Shown piece after piece: positions 1 through 10,960 of a DNA stretch of 64,000 nucleotides. This stretch comes from Sebastes aleutianus. Its lineage: Eukaryota > Chordata > Actinopteri > Perciformes > Sebastidae. Position numbers and translations under genes: made by a program. Below the pieces are notes generated by a model. The model was not told where the DNA came from. It saw nothing but the letters and a program-made list of their open reading frames with translations, and ran no database searches. Positions within the stretch are counted from its first letter, which is position 1. Every line of letters begins with the position of its first letter. Location: positions 9,651,719-9,715,718 of the forward strand of contig CAKAKS010000038.1 in assembly GCA_916700875.1 (NCBI GenBank), given 5' to 3'.

Positions 1-264
1 ATGTTCAAATTTACAAATGTACTGGAAAGATGTGAAGAAAAAGTGTTTATGATCAGCAAATAAACAGCTAGAAACTCTCCCTGATTATAATTTTAGACTC
101 TTGGAAGAGTTCTGGTTGAAGCGTTCAGATCAGTGGATTTACTATCTGAAAGAAATCAAATGAATGCAGCTATGGGTTGTAAAACAGAAGTCAAATCTGT
201 GATTATTTCTCTCACATACTGTAGTATTATCCCATCATTAACTTCCTGTTGAATATGGAGCACA
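1..264. other. non-coding start of window, no gene seen
   Basis: AT-rich unique-looking sequence. No splice-bounded open frame or repeat was recognised before the LINE relic that follows. Confidence 0.4.
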
Positions 265-420
265 GCACCAGCTCCCAGCGGATGTTAGAGTCGTTTTCAA
301 AATCCTGCTGATTACTCATAAAGCACCTAATGGCCAATTTCCTGTTTAGATTACTGAGCTTTTACGGTACGTCCCCACTCAACACTGTGAAATCGTAGCT
401 CTTCTGAAAAAACAAAACCG
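265..420 (+). mobile_element. decayed LINE ORF2 C-terminal fragment
   Basis: Translating this stretch gives ADVRVVFKILLITHKA, then an in-frame stop, then ITELLRYVPT. The pattern (basic-x-x-FKILLIT-x-KALNG, then a Y-x-x-ELL-x-Y-x-P-like segment) is what I recognise as the region after the reverse transcriptase in fish L2/CR1-like non-LTR retrotransposons. The frame is broken by a stop and little of the element survives on either side, so this is an old truncated copy. The exact clade cannot be assigned from so short a piece. Confidence 0.45.
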
Positions 421-837
421 TCTCTAGAACTAGACTGCAGATGAAATGCGACCGACAATTTGCTGTTCAATTGTCTGTTATGAATATTGCAAAACTTAAC
501 ATTAAGTGTTGCCGAGGGAAACCAAATCTGCTCAGCTGATCTTGTTGTTTTGGAATAAATGGGCTCATTGGATGCTAACAGCTTGTTGTTTCTGAATGTT
601 TCACAATTAGCATTTTGAAGAGAAATAAAAAATACTAACTTTCTCTTTTTGGTTGATTTTTTATCATAATTGTTTCGTCATTGCCATCTAATGTTGTATA
701 TTCAATTCTACCGTCAAATCAGCCGTCTTCCAGTTTATTTTCAATGCAACTTTGTCAAAAGACAATGTGAACCTTATATTGTGTATCATACAAAATTGTG
801 CGCTGACTCTTGTTATAACACCTCTAGTAAATTAAAT

Positions 838-955
838 GTGGTTGTGACGTTTGACCTCATCCAAATATTTTTTATCACTTGTCAATTACAAAAAAAAACA
901 CCAAAATCGAATAAGTTCATCCTTGAGTCCTAGTGGATGATTGTGCCAAATTTGA
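838..955 (+). repeat. left part of a split fish repeat
   Basis: The stretch around 910-955 (rTTCATCCTTGAGTCC, then TTTGTGCCAAATTTGA-like wording) matches the intact copy at about 32785-32840. The match stops near 955. The part that should come next, containing GAGATATCGCGTT, appears only at about 1705. This is therefore either a copy interrupted by about 740 bp or two separate fragments. Confidence 0.5.
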
Positions 956-1699
956 AGCCAACCTTAGGGGATGGCAAGCAACCGTTACAACCACTATTTA
1001 AATAGGAGCGCCACGTATTTACACTATGCTACCAAGGCCAGCTGCATGATTAAGCACTGAGCTTCTATTCTTCTCTGAGTGCTGCACCTTTAGTGTGTTT
1101 TTCAGGTCGGCGAGGGTTGAAAAATGTTCAACTTTGGGTAAAACGCTGCGCTCGTCACTGTCACTTTTTACCCAGCCGTCCAAACACAATGGAGGAGGGG
1201 CGGGACAAATATCACAAGGACTAACTGTCACATCCTACATGTAGACTACAAGTGTTGATCAACAACAACAATGGAGGAGAATTGAATACACATAGACCAG
1301 CAGGTTCGTCCTCTCTCCCTACGTGCTTCAGCCTTCCCTTCATCCAGAGCAAGTACTCTACCTGGTGCCGTCATTTTTACTCCTGCGGATATTCCGTATC
1401 ATAGCAACCAGACGCAACCTAAGCGTCTCAGCTGAAAAATAACACTGCGCCTCATTGCCCCTCTGTGTTCTGCATTAAACAATAAACGTTAAGTATTTAA
1501 TTAGTTTTAAAACTGTCATCTTTGTCATTTAAAAAGCAACAATATATGTAATAATAGCCTAACAATAAAGCTATAAGTTATATAGCACTGAAATCTGGAT
1601 AAATTAAGTAATTTGCAAAGAAAGGCAATAATATTGCATACCAAGCTGTTGAGACAATCATTATCACCACAGAGCAAATTCCTTCACCGGGACAGCCCT
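956..1699. other. sequence between the two repeat halves
   Basis: About 740 bp with no recognised element and no convincing exon. It lies between two consecutive parts of one repeat family and so may itself be an insertion. No terminal inverted repeats or clear target duplication were found at its edges. Confidence 0.3.
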
Positions 1700-1822
1700 A
1701 CTCTGTTCCTGAGATATCGCGTTCACGATAATAGACCGAACAGATGTGCAGACGGCATACAGACAACCTCAAGAAATAATGCCTCCGGCCACGGCTGTCG
1801 GCGGTGCGGAGGCGTAAAAACC
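1700..1822 (+). repeat. right part of a split fish repeat
   Basis: Contains CTGAGATATCGCGTTCACG and ends with GCCACGGCTGTCGGCGGTGC plus a GGAGGC terminus. The intact copy near 32860-32950 has the same order: the GAGATATCGCGTT box, a GACGGAC box, the AATGCCTCC box and a GCGGAGGC end. The family is common in fish genomes from memory. Its terminal GGAGGC matches, inverted, the CCTCCGCC at the start of the intact copy, as in a MITE. Confidence 0.55.
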
Positions 1823-2937
1823 TCAACAACAAAACTATATAAAAAAAAAGAGAAATGAAAAAACATGTCTACAAGAAATGTCATTTTCTGATGGAGCAAT
1901 ACGTCCAGCCTTTAGACTGAGACGTGTAACGCAGACATCTCATGCTGTATTCCCACCAAGTATAACCAGGTAGTCACACTGTGCTAACCACATTACACAA
2001 TAGCACCACCGCTGTGGATACTGTATTACAAGATGAAAACCCTCTCGCTCTCAGAGCACAGGATCAATATCTTCATATACAGGCTTCAGAGGCATGTTAG
2101 CTTTATGAACTAAAAGCTCTACTGTTGCTGCTGCCTCCTCTCCGGTACCTTTGCACTGCAGACTTGACTGATTTAAGAAATAATAAAAACTTAAAAACTG
2201 GACAGGCTATTGATTTCCCTCAGCAGAGGCAGATCAAGAGGTACATTTATGATCAGACGGGGTGCAAGAAATTATACCACGGCACAAACCCGCTATTGAT
2301 TGGACGGAGCGGTGTGAACTGTTAAAATGTTAACCACTGTGTACACAGTTTTGCCATGGTGGTGGCGAGAGGAGAGGAGATTAGAAGGAAACACTACAGG
2401 CAGAACTGCGTGTGATATTTCCAGAGAAATTCAACCAAAACGCAGAACTCAATCATTCTATTAATGTGAACGAGAGCTCATCCATCAGTTGGATTTATTT
2501 CACACACTTCCATCATCATCACCACGAGTCAATAATTCAGCTTGATATTTTTCTGTCACTGCCGATAATTATTTGCATAAAAATTAGCATAGCAAATTGG
2601 AGCTATGAAGCATATTGGTATGCTGAGAACACATTGAATATACTGGATTTAACGTAAAATGTACACAAGTGTGACTTAGTGAGTCTGTGCATTTTAGCTC
2701 CCTGTGGGTAACGATGGGGAAGTTCTGCTGGAAAACTGCAGCAGTGCATCTGCATGCAGCTGTTAACATGCCAACTAGGACGACACAGAGCGATGCAGGG
2801 ACAAGCAGAAGGACACACGGAGGGGGAGGGGTGAAAGAGGTAAAACTCCAAACGGGGATAATGAATGAATATCACTCCCTCACACACACACACTGCAGTG
2901 TCTCAGTTTATAAAACATTACCTTATTACATTTTTGT
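1823..2937. other. non-coding, no gene seen
   Basis: Unique-looking sequence. The part from about 2480 to 2650 is rich in ATTA/TAAT-type cores and could be regulatory, but nothing firm can be said. A short CA tract lies at 2880-2894. Confidence 0.3.
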
Positions 2938-3176
2938 CTCCTCTCTATGGATGTCACGGTACCAGAAATGTAGTCATCGATACCAATACCAGTGAAATTC
3001 AACGATTCTCAATATCTAATTCGATACCATGGTAAAAAAAACAAAAATAAAACAATAAAACCCATGTACTTTAACATCCTTTATTACCATTTGCATACTA
3101 GTTTTGGCCAAATTATTATTAATTCCTGAGGATTCGCCTCAAGTTTCTCACCAAAAACTCAACTTTACAAGATTAT

Positions 3177-3256
<80 letters not shown>
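3177..3256. repeat. (ATAG)20 microsatellite
   Basis: Eighty bases of uninterrupted tetranucleotide, about 20 units. It is the tail repeat of the retroposon fragment to its right and is likely to be highly polymorphic. Confidence 0.97.
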
Positions 3257-3545
3257 TAACTTTATTAATCCCGAGGGAAATTCAAGTTTCCAGCATCACA
3301 GCTCCATAGTGCAAAACATGTTAGTAAAAAGACAGTAAAATAAGTTAGTAGTGCAAAGTACAAAGTACAAAAAAAATATACCAGATATAAAAATACAAGA
3401 TGAAGAAGAAAACTGTTAAAAGTGAATATAGTGCAGGGTAACAGCTGTGATACACGACTATTAAAAAAGTGAATATAGTGCAGACGAGACTGTTAAAAGT
3501 GAGTATAGTGCATTATTATCCGTCCTGCAGACCTGCAGACCTGCA
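3177..3545 (-). mobile_element. LINE/SINE-type 3' tail nested in the MITE
   Basis: Read on the minus strand, the segment ends in a CCCTCGGGATTAATAAAGTT box followed by (CTAT)n. This is the typical 3' terminus of fish non-LTR retroposons. The upstream part carries three diverged copies of a TGCACTATA-TTCACTTTTAACAGT motif, and three CCTGCAGA units sit near 3533-3549. There is no coding capacity. The insertion sits inside the 2946-3769 MITE and is therefore younger than it. Confidence 0.65.
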
Positions 3546-3777
3546 GATATGTGACCACATCATGATAACATTATAATTTACCTTCGCCCAATACTCATTC
3601 TTACTGTAAAAGGGCTTGAACACATCATAACATAACTCAATGCAACCCCCATACACTAGTTGATTGCTCATCCCAGTTACCTGCAGTACTGTAGAAAAAC
3701 AACTACCGTCACCCTTTCAGAATTTTGGCATCGACTTGGTACCGAAGTATCGGTTTTCATGACATCCAACTCCTCTC

Positions 3778-5068
3778 ATGACATTTACAGTATGTAGCGC
3801 TGAAAGACCTCCCACTAATCAATCAGAAAATGAAAATAAGCAGTAATTAGTTAAGACAAAAAAAAAACTCATCAGGGTCATAGAGGCGCCGTGTTTATTA
3901 ACAAATTTGAAAGCCCATCATTTTTGCTGGTCTTTAGTTATGTGTTTATTGATGCAAATCTAATAGTTATAGCCTGCTGTATATCATTTTCTCTCCTGAG
4001 GCATGAGAACTGATATTTCAATTTGTATTAGCTGATTAAATTAGCTTTCAGACAAGGTTTTCTCATTCCAAACCAATTTGGTGGTCAGGGTCTCAGTTTT
4101 TATTACTTCATTGTCATACAACCAGTTGTCAGAGAAGCACCAGCCATTTGTAGTTTCAAACAAATAGTGGGAACTGTTCAGCTCATTGCTTCGAAGATCC
4201 AGTATAAATACAATACCCTTACAAAGCTTTTCTTCTATGTCCATGTATTATTCCCTTTTGTTCCTGGGAAAAAAATATGAACCTTCAGTAATTACCACCA
4301 AGCTTAACATTTAATATAATTACTTCTTAATGTATTGCATTCATTAACATACATGTATACATGTATTCTTAACATCAAATTAAATGTTCAATTTTATTTG
4401 AGAATTTCAAGTGGTTTCCCTGTGTTATGTTTTTTTCCCCCAACATCCTGTTCCAACAGGAAACATGTAAAATTACAGATGCCGGACGCTCTCAAAATGC
4501 CATTTCATTATGACTTCAATATCTGATGAAGCACAGGCTGCAGTAGCCTTTCAGGAATGCCAATAATGATGCAGGACTTCTACAACGACTACGAGTCAAA
4601 TGATTTCTTTTTTTTTTCCCCCCCTCGAGCAACTGAAGCTCCGACATGATAAACACAAAGTGATATTTTGCATAAAACAAGATTGACTTGCTTGGTTCAT
4701 TAACCATGTGAACAGGTGAATAAGTGATTAATTGAATAAACAAATGACTCTTGTGTTGTGGAGAGCACTCCTCCTCAACATCTCCTGCCACAGCAAGGTG
4801 CGTCACTGCCTCTCTCTGGTGCTGCAAGGAAGCACACACACACCTCACTGAGAAGCAGAGTGCCTCCGACGCCATCCTCGGCTCTTTATAGGCCTATATC
4901 ACACGCCGAACTGGTCTCTGTTGTCACTTCAAATTGGAATATAAAGCAAGATAAAGAATTCCCTCTTTTTGCATATCCAGCTGCAGTGATTCACCAGGAG
5001 AGGTCAGAGCAGGAAACTGAAACCCTTGCAGCAGGTAAACTCAGTGCCTTGATGAGACTTCATGGCGA
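3778..5068. other. non-coding, no gene seen
   Basis: AT-rich sequence with poly-A and poly-T runs. No exon-like frame with splice sites and no recognised repeat. Confidence 0.4.
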
Positions 5069-5702
5069 CTGGATAGTAGGGCTGTGTATTAGCAAGAATC
5101 TGGCAATACAATATGTATCATGATACAGAGGTAGCGATTCAAAATTGTATTTAATTTTATGAAAAAAACTGTCATAGTATAAAGAAAACACCCGAAAATG
5201 CAGCATTTTAGAATAGGCAACACATTTATGCTGTATGCAAAAAACTGCATGGTTGGTTTTTACCCCAAACTGCATGGGCTTAGCATTAACAGAGCATGCC
5301 TGTAAAGGGGAGACTCGTGGGTACCCATAGAAGCTATTTTCATTTACATATCTTGAGGTCAGAGGTCAAGGGGACCCCTGTGAAAATCGTCATACCAGTT
5401 TTTCCCCGCCAAAATTTAGCGTAACTTTGGAGCATTGTTTAGCCTCCTTCGTGACAAGCCAGTATGACATGGTTGGTACCAATGGATCCTTTAGGTTTTT
5501 CCTAGTTTCATACGATGATGCAGCTTCAAAACTGAGCCTGCTACAACCTCCGAAAGATCGAATAGCGGCCGGGCCCAATGGCAGTGCGTCTGATTTTTAA
5601 GAGGTTAGTGTAGTAGTATTTTGGAGAAGCGATACAATATCACACAACATAACATCCCGATACTCATGTGTGTCTCTATTTTCTTACACCCCTACCGGAT
5701 GG
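5069..5702 (+). mobile_element. hAT-like MITE, family A, copy 1
   Basis: The element proper is 5077-5694. Its ends TAGGGCTGTGTATTAGC and TTCTTACACCCCTA are inverted with respect to each other (TAGGGCTGTG against TAGGGGTGTA). Flanking octamers CTGGATAG and CCGGATGG match at 6 of 8 positions, as in a decayed hAT target duplication. The middle (about 5260-5570) is a core also present at 7460-7745 and inverted at 27310-27600. The core includes AGACTCGTGGGTACCCATAG and a box around TTTAGCGTAA. No transposase frame is present. Confidence 0.75.
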
Positions 5703-6639
5703 ACACAGAAGTCTGTTGCAGGAGACTTGATGGTTTGCCTCCTTAAATTTTAAGGAGTGCTTAGCTCATCTAGAACTGTAGCAGAACCTCCTAATCAGGT
5801 AACGTGAGTCATCAGCTGCTTAGTAAGCTGAGAGGAGAAACTGATTGGATAGCAGCGCTGCCTGCCGTTCCCGAGGCATCTGATTAATGATAATGTGGTG
5901 AAAGGGCCCATTTATCCAAAACACGCATTACGGGACCAAGGCGTGATGACGTGAATCAGACATCAGATGCACGAGAAGGGCAAAATGTGGTTACGGTTAA
6001 ATAGGATACTTAAAAAAAAATCACATTTTCTTTAATGTGGTATTGTTGACGCCGTATATGATGTCACACAGTGGAACTGATCTGATAGGAAAGACGAATT
6101 AAAAGGTTGAATATGATTCACAAGCAAACAGGTTGGAGTTGGATAATCTGAATGCGACGGAGGTTTAAACAAAGCAGCCAAAACATTGGTGGTAGTCACA
6201 CTATTCTGTCTGTGTGTTAGATAAGAAGGTCTCGAGCATCCTGACATCCTTTTCTTTCTGCACCACCCTCCCTAATCCACTCCACCGCTCCACCACTCCC
6301 ACTACATCCTCTCAGCTCCCCGTGTCTCCTCCTCTCCTTCAACCTCCCCCCCTCGTCTGTCCCCCTCGCTCTCTCCGTCTCCGCAGACTCTATAATGACA
6401 TTTGGTCACTGTAAAGAGCCATGATGGTGCTGTTAACTGCGAGGAGGGAGGCGGTTGTCACGGTTACCTGATGCAGCATGGTGCTGGACCATCTGCCATG
6501 CAAAAGACAGCTCCCTGCTCACTGCTGTAATTACAGAAAACCCCGAGCAGCCAGCGAGGCCTGGCACACATGAGGACAAGAGGTGTGTGTGTGTGTGTGT
6601 GAGTGACAGAAAAACAGAGAGAAATAACTGGGAGTCAAC

Positions 6640-6641
<2 letters not shown>
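5703..6641. other. non-coding, no gene seen
   Basis: Unique-looking sequence with a CT-rich stretch at about 6240-6390 ending in TCTCCGCAG, which would be an acceptable splice acceptor. No convincing exon follows it. A short TG tract lies at 6582-6602. Confidence 0.3.

Positions 6642-6675
<34 letters not shown>
6642..6675. repeat. (TG)17 microsatellite
   Basis: Perfect dinucleotide run. The Cys-Val and His-Thr reading frames over it are artefacts of the repeat. Confidence 0.95.
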
Positions 6676-6677
<2 letters not shown>

Positions 6678-7266
6678 AGCCAATAGGGAAAAAAAACGCT
6701 GAACCGGAATAAACAGAGCTATTAGCCAAAATATAAGCTTAAACAAAATGACATTTATGCTCCACAACAGGATGTCCCAATGCGATCAGGGCAGATCAAA
6801 GCCTTTCCTTAAACAGATCCATCCGTTCCAGCTACAGAACATAAAGCCTGCTCCATTGCCGCTCCTTTTGTTTGTTGTAACCCATTGTGCTCCACATACA
6901 CCAGCTGTCAGAAACTCCCCATTGTGCTCCATTAAAACACTGTAACTGCTTCCTAACATACAGTGAAGGGAGCAAGGCAACCATGAAGTGCACAAACAAA
7001 CAAACAGCAGCCAGAAGTTTCAATTAATGATATCCACACCGACAGCGAACAACGTTGCTTTAATGGTCAATTTGCTTCACTTTACTCTGTGACATTTTGC
7101 ATCTGCACCACACCTCTAAAGTGTTGGATGAAAACTGCATTGGAACTTGTTGCTGTTCGTGCTGGGAATGACACGGACTGTGCAAAATATTATAGAGAAA
7201 CTGTACTGAAGGTTATATTATTTAATGCAGCAATAATTTATTGTGCACTGTGGAGCTATATTAAGT

Positions 7267-7782
7267 AGGTAAATTAGGGCTGTCAATTGATTAATTGGAT
7301 CAATTAACAACTCAAAACAATGACAAATATTGTCCAGAAACCCTCACAGGTACTGCATTTAGCAGAAAAAATGTGCTCAAATCATAACAAACTGCGGCCC
7401 AACAGGCAACAACAGCTGTCAGTGTGTCAGTGTGCTAACTTGACTATGACTTGCCCCAAACTGCATGTGATTATCATAAAGTGGGCATGCCTGTAAAGGG
7501 GAGACTCGTGGGTACCCATAGAACCCATTTTCATTCACATATCTTGAGGTCAGAGGCCCATGGAAATGGCGATGCCAGTTTTTCTTTGCTAAAATTTAGC
7601 GTAAGTTTGGAGCATTATTTAGTGTCCTTCGCAACAAGGAAGTATAACATGCCAATGAATTCCTTAGGTTTTCTAGTTTCATATGATGCCAGTATCTTCA
7701 CTCTAGCTAGAAAACTGAGCCCGCTACAACCTAAAAATCGCAGGTTGCATTAATGCATTTAAGCTATATTATGAAGGTAAAT
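7267..7782 (+). mobile_element. core-sharing MITE with perfect 8-bp flanking repeat
   Basis: The left end TAGGGCTGTCAATTGATTAA starts at 7275 and is a known fish hAT-like terminus. The middle from about 7459 to 7745 is the same core as at 5260-5570, with identical blocks such as GGGGAGACTCGTGGGTACCC. The octamer AGGTAAAT occurs at 7267-7274 and again at 7775-7782, as expected for an hAT target duplication. The right end before 7775 does not show the expected inverted GACAGCCCTA, so the right terminus is decayed or the octamer match is partly chance. Confidence 0.6.
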
Positions 7783-10529
7783 ATAAAATTCAGATTACAT
7801 TCTCAAACCTCCACTAATATACATTATGCTCGGGGTAAAGGATTTCTTTTAAAATCAAAATTTTACCTTAAAAACGTAACTCAAAACCCGAGGCTTTTCC
7901 TATTGTCGTGTTCTATGATATTTTCTATGCAAAATTAACATACTCAACCTTTGGGCTTTGACATTATGCCATTATGTCTTTGGTTGATTCATTAAGCCTC
8001 CTGTTGAGCTATAGTAGGTTACAGTGAATGCTAAACCGAGCACAATAACGGTGCATAATGAAATGAAATGTCCAGTGTGTCTTTTAAACAGAGCAGTTGC
8101 ATTTTCCACAAGAATAATCTCGTCATTTGTTTTTGTGGCAACCAAATCTCTTTTGATTACATAACGCTGAGGAATAAAAAATTGTTTGAATTAAAGATAC
8201 ATTGTTTAGTTTTAGGGGTTTTATGATTCATCTGTTACTCATATAGTAAGCTTGGTTTCAGCACCACGCCCTTTCTACAGCATTTCCATTAAACATTCTG
8301 CTGCATGTAGAACAGAATAAGGCACAGTGTTGGTTTGTGTGCCTCTCTCCACATGGATATTATTTTGTGGTCATTCTCAAAAGGATTTAGATGGGCTTTA
8401 CAGTATAATTATTTTTGTTATATCTTTAGCTTTGATGAAGTCCAGAATATTTAAAAAACATTTTTGGGAAGATAAATCCAATACTTTTGGCCTGGGAGAC
8501 AGATTTAGCCCACAAGGCACTATTTATTAAGCCCTACTTAATAGGACTATAATACTGTAGGAAAATGAAAATTATTTCTGCAGAGAGCCAGTGGACCGAT
8601 GACGATAAAGACACAGCGCTGGTCCATGACTGTGGATGACTCTGACTGTGTGCATACAACCTTGCAGTCTTTGTGGTTTAGGAAGCCACATTTTATTACC
8701 GAAGATTTGGCTGACATGTCCTCCCAGACAGCCACAGCTTCGTCTCCTGTCTTCCACGTTCACACTCTTGGAGTGCATGTGAAAATGTTTTTATTAGAAA
8801 TGAGTCAAGTTATCGGTTGCATTTGAAGCAGGAAGTTTTAAATCCAACCACAGTAATGATGTTAACAAATAAATCAGACAATACACAGGCAACTTAGTGA
8901 TCCAATTTAGTCCCCACAGCCAGGGACGCTGGAAGTCAGTCAGAGTTGGGGGTTCTGAGAGAAAGTCAGTCTATAAAATGACGTCATACTAAATGCTGTG
9001 CGACATTCATGTTTTTTGCTTTAATTAGAATGGCCAGGATCAATTACATTAATAGTTATTAACAGCATTTTACACTAAAATTACACCAAAATTTGAAGGT
9101 TTTTGGCTTAAAACAAAGAACTTGTACATCATTTTGTACCTATTATTACTATAGATAATGCCCAAAAAGCTTAAAGACAAAATGTGCTATAGTTGAATTA
9201 TTATTTACAGATGTCACAGCCTTCGTCTGAACATTTAATTCTTCTGGTAATGTTTGCCCTATAAAATCATATTCTGTAAATCAAAAGAGCAGATTCAGAA
9301 AGCTGAACATGGTTTCATCAGTGCGTAACGCCGCTCATTATTAAACAACCAGTTCCGCCCCGCGGCATTCTAACTCTCTCATCGGCGATATTATGTAGCC
9401 GACTGCTTTTGCCAGACGTGAACCTTGTATTGATAAATTACAGCACCCTCATTCTCACCCCTCTTTCCCCGTGCTATGTACTGTAGTGCATTGGCTCGTC
9501 TGGATGCGCAGTACAAAATCGCGCTGCAATTGCAGGGAAAACCCTGATTTTAGAAAGGCAAACTTGAGCTTCAACAGACTGTATGTCAAAGCAGTCACTG
9601 CAACGACACAATCAACAACACGGAGCTAATGCATGAGAACTGAGGAGAGGAAGAGGCAGTGTATGAATGACGCATAACCACGTTACTATAGTTTATAATA
9701 ATGCAGAATGGTGAGGATACGGCCATTTCACACAGGAGACGAGCGAGGATCTACCGATGCGGAGATTCACATGAGACAGTATAAAACATTTCTTTAATAG
9801 TGTATATATATTTTTAAATTCCATTGCAGTTCAACAATAGGCCGACCATGCCGGCAGCTGTGGTCTTGAAATAAAATCCTGAGTCCTCTTTGTCTGAGAC
9901 AAGATAGAGTAAAGATGTGGTTGATTCCCGAGATGAGACCTTCAAAATGTGGTCTTGAGACAGCAATGTGACTTTCGCTTTCAGCTGCATTCCTGCTCTA
10001 TAGTCATACAATATTGTTAATATTGTAATATGACATTAAGATTTATACAGGTATTATCATGAACACTATTCAGTTCCAGTCAAAACCTACCACTACTATT
10101 TGGTAAAACACTCTTCACTGATGTTGCCGACTACTCCACAGCGACAAGGCAACTAGTGGATTGTACTTGCTGATCCCAAACTGAGCATGTGAAAAATCTC
10201 TCAAGATGAGCGTCTCTTACAGTGAACATTCCTGTGCAGCGACCCCGTAATGAAACAAATAGCAGGAGAATGAGACTCGGCTGTGGCTCAACTCCTTGCC
10301 TTCTCGTCTCTAATCCCCTGGCATCAGCAGCACACAGTGAGGGTGAGTGCACCGGACACTTTGGAGCAAGGATCACAAACTGTTCCTGTGGGGATGGTTA
10401 CCAAGGGCAACAGCATACTGTAGGTCAGACACTGGTATCACCGCGCTGCATTGACCAGGCAAAGGATTTTGTGGAAAGAAAAACACTACTGCTGCTGTAC
10501 TTTTTATAATAAAGTGCAAAAAAAGCAAT
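7783..10529. other. non-coding, no gene seen
   Basis: About 2.7 kb without an exon-like frame. Around 9340-9560 CpGs are more frequent (CCCCGCGGC, ATCGGCGATA, CGCGCTGCA), which could mark a regulatory element or an old mobile element. The AGACCTTC/CTTGAGAC wording at 9895-9965 resembles the CAAGTC-rich repeat near 61.3 kb, in the opposite sense. Confidence 0.3.
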
Positions 10530-10960
10530 TAAGAACCAAATGTGGTTTAAATTGCTTGGTGATCCAATTAAAAGCGAAGGCCTGCAGATAGCAGCCTGCT
10601 TCTAATGAGGTAAAATTAACACCATTAGCATTGCCTCCTCCTGACTGTCTCCCACATAAGAACTTCCTTCTTTCTGCCTTTTCATATTTTTCTTCCTGTA
10701 GGCATGTCCTGTTCTGAATGTCTGTAGAAAATAAATATGTGTATTTGGAGTTATTATCGTGCTCTAATTTACCGTAATGAAAGCGCTAGCCTGCGCTGGC
10801 GGATGAGCCATTTTAATTTGAGCATCGAATGCAGGCCTGCATATTAATGACCTTATTTGCATAAATCATGTCACTCCACTCGGGATTCCAATTAAACCCT
10901 TGATTAATTGCTCGGCTGACCCGTTAAATAGAATCCTTTAAGTGGTTCAACAGGCCACCA
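10530..10960. promoter_or_regulatory. candidate conserved non-coding element
   Basis: The stretch lacks repeats and is dense in homeodomain, POU and LIM-type cores: ATTTGCATAAAT, CCAATTAAA, TTGATTAATTG, ATATTAATGA and TCTAATGAG. Clusters like this in a repeat-poor island are typical of vertebrate developmental enhancers. The inference comes from composition only; no alignment was available. A short CA-rich tract follows at 10974-11008. Confidence 0.3.

Larger units (their letters stand above)
2938..3777. mobile_element. hAT-like MITE with perfect 8-bp TSD
   Basis: The ends are TATGGATGTCACGGTACC on the left and CATGACATCCAA on the right. They pair as terminal inverted repeats built on GGATGTCA. 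The octamer CTCCTCTC occurs exactly at 2938-2945 and 3770-3777, so the element proper is 2946-3769. An 8-bp target duplication is the hallmark of the hAT superfamily. Both ends carry related GGTACC / TATCGGTTTTCATGACATCC wording, which I recall as a fish repeat. No transposase is encoded. A (GATA)n-tailed retroposon fragment lies inside and makes this copy longer than the empty element would be. Confidence 0.8.
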
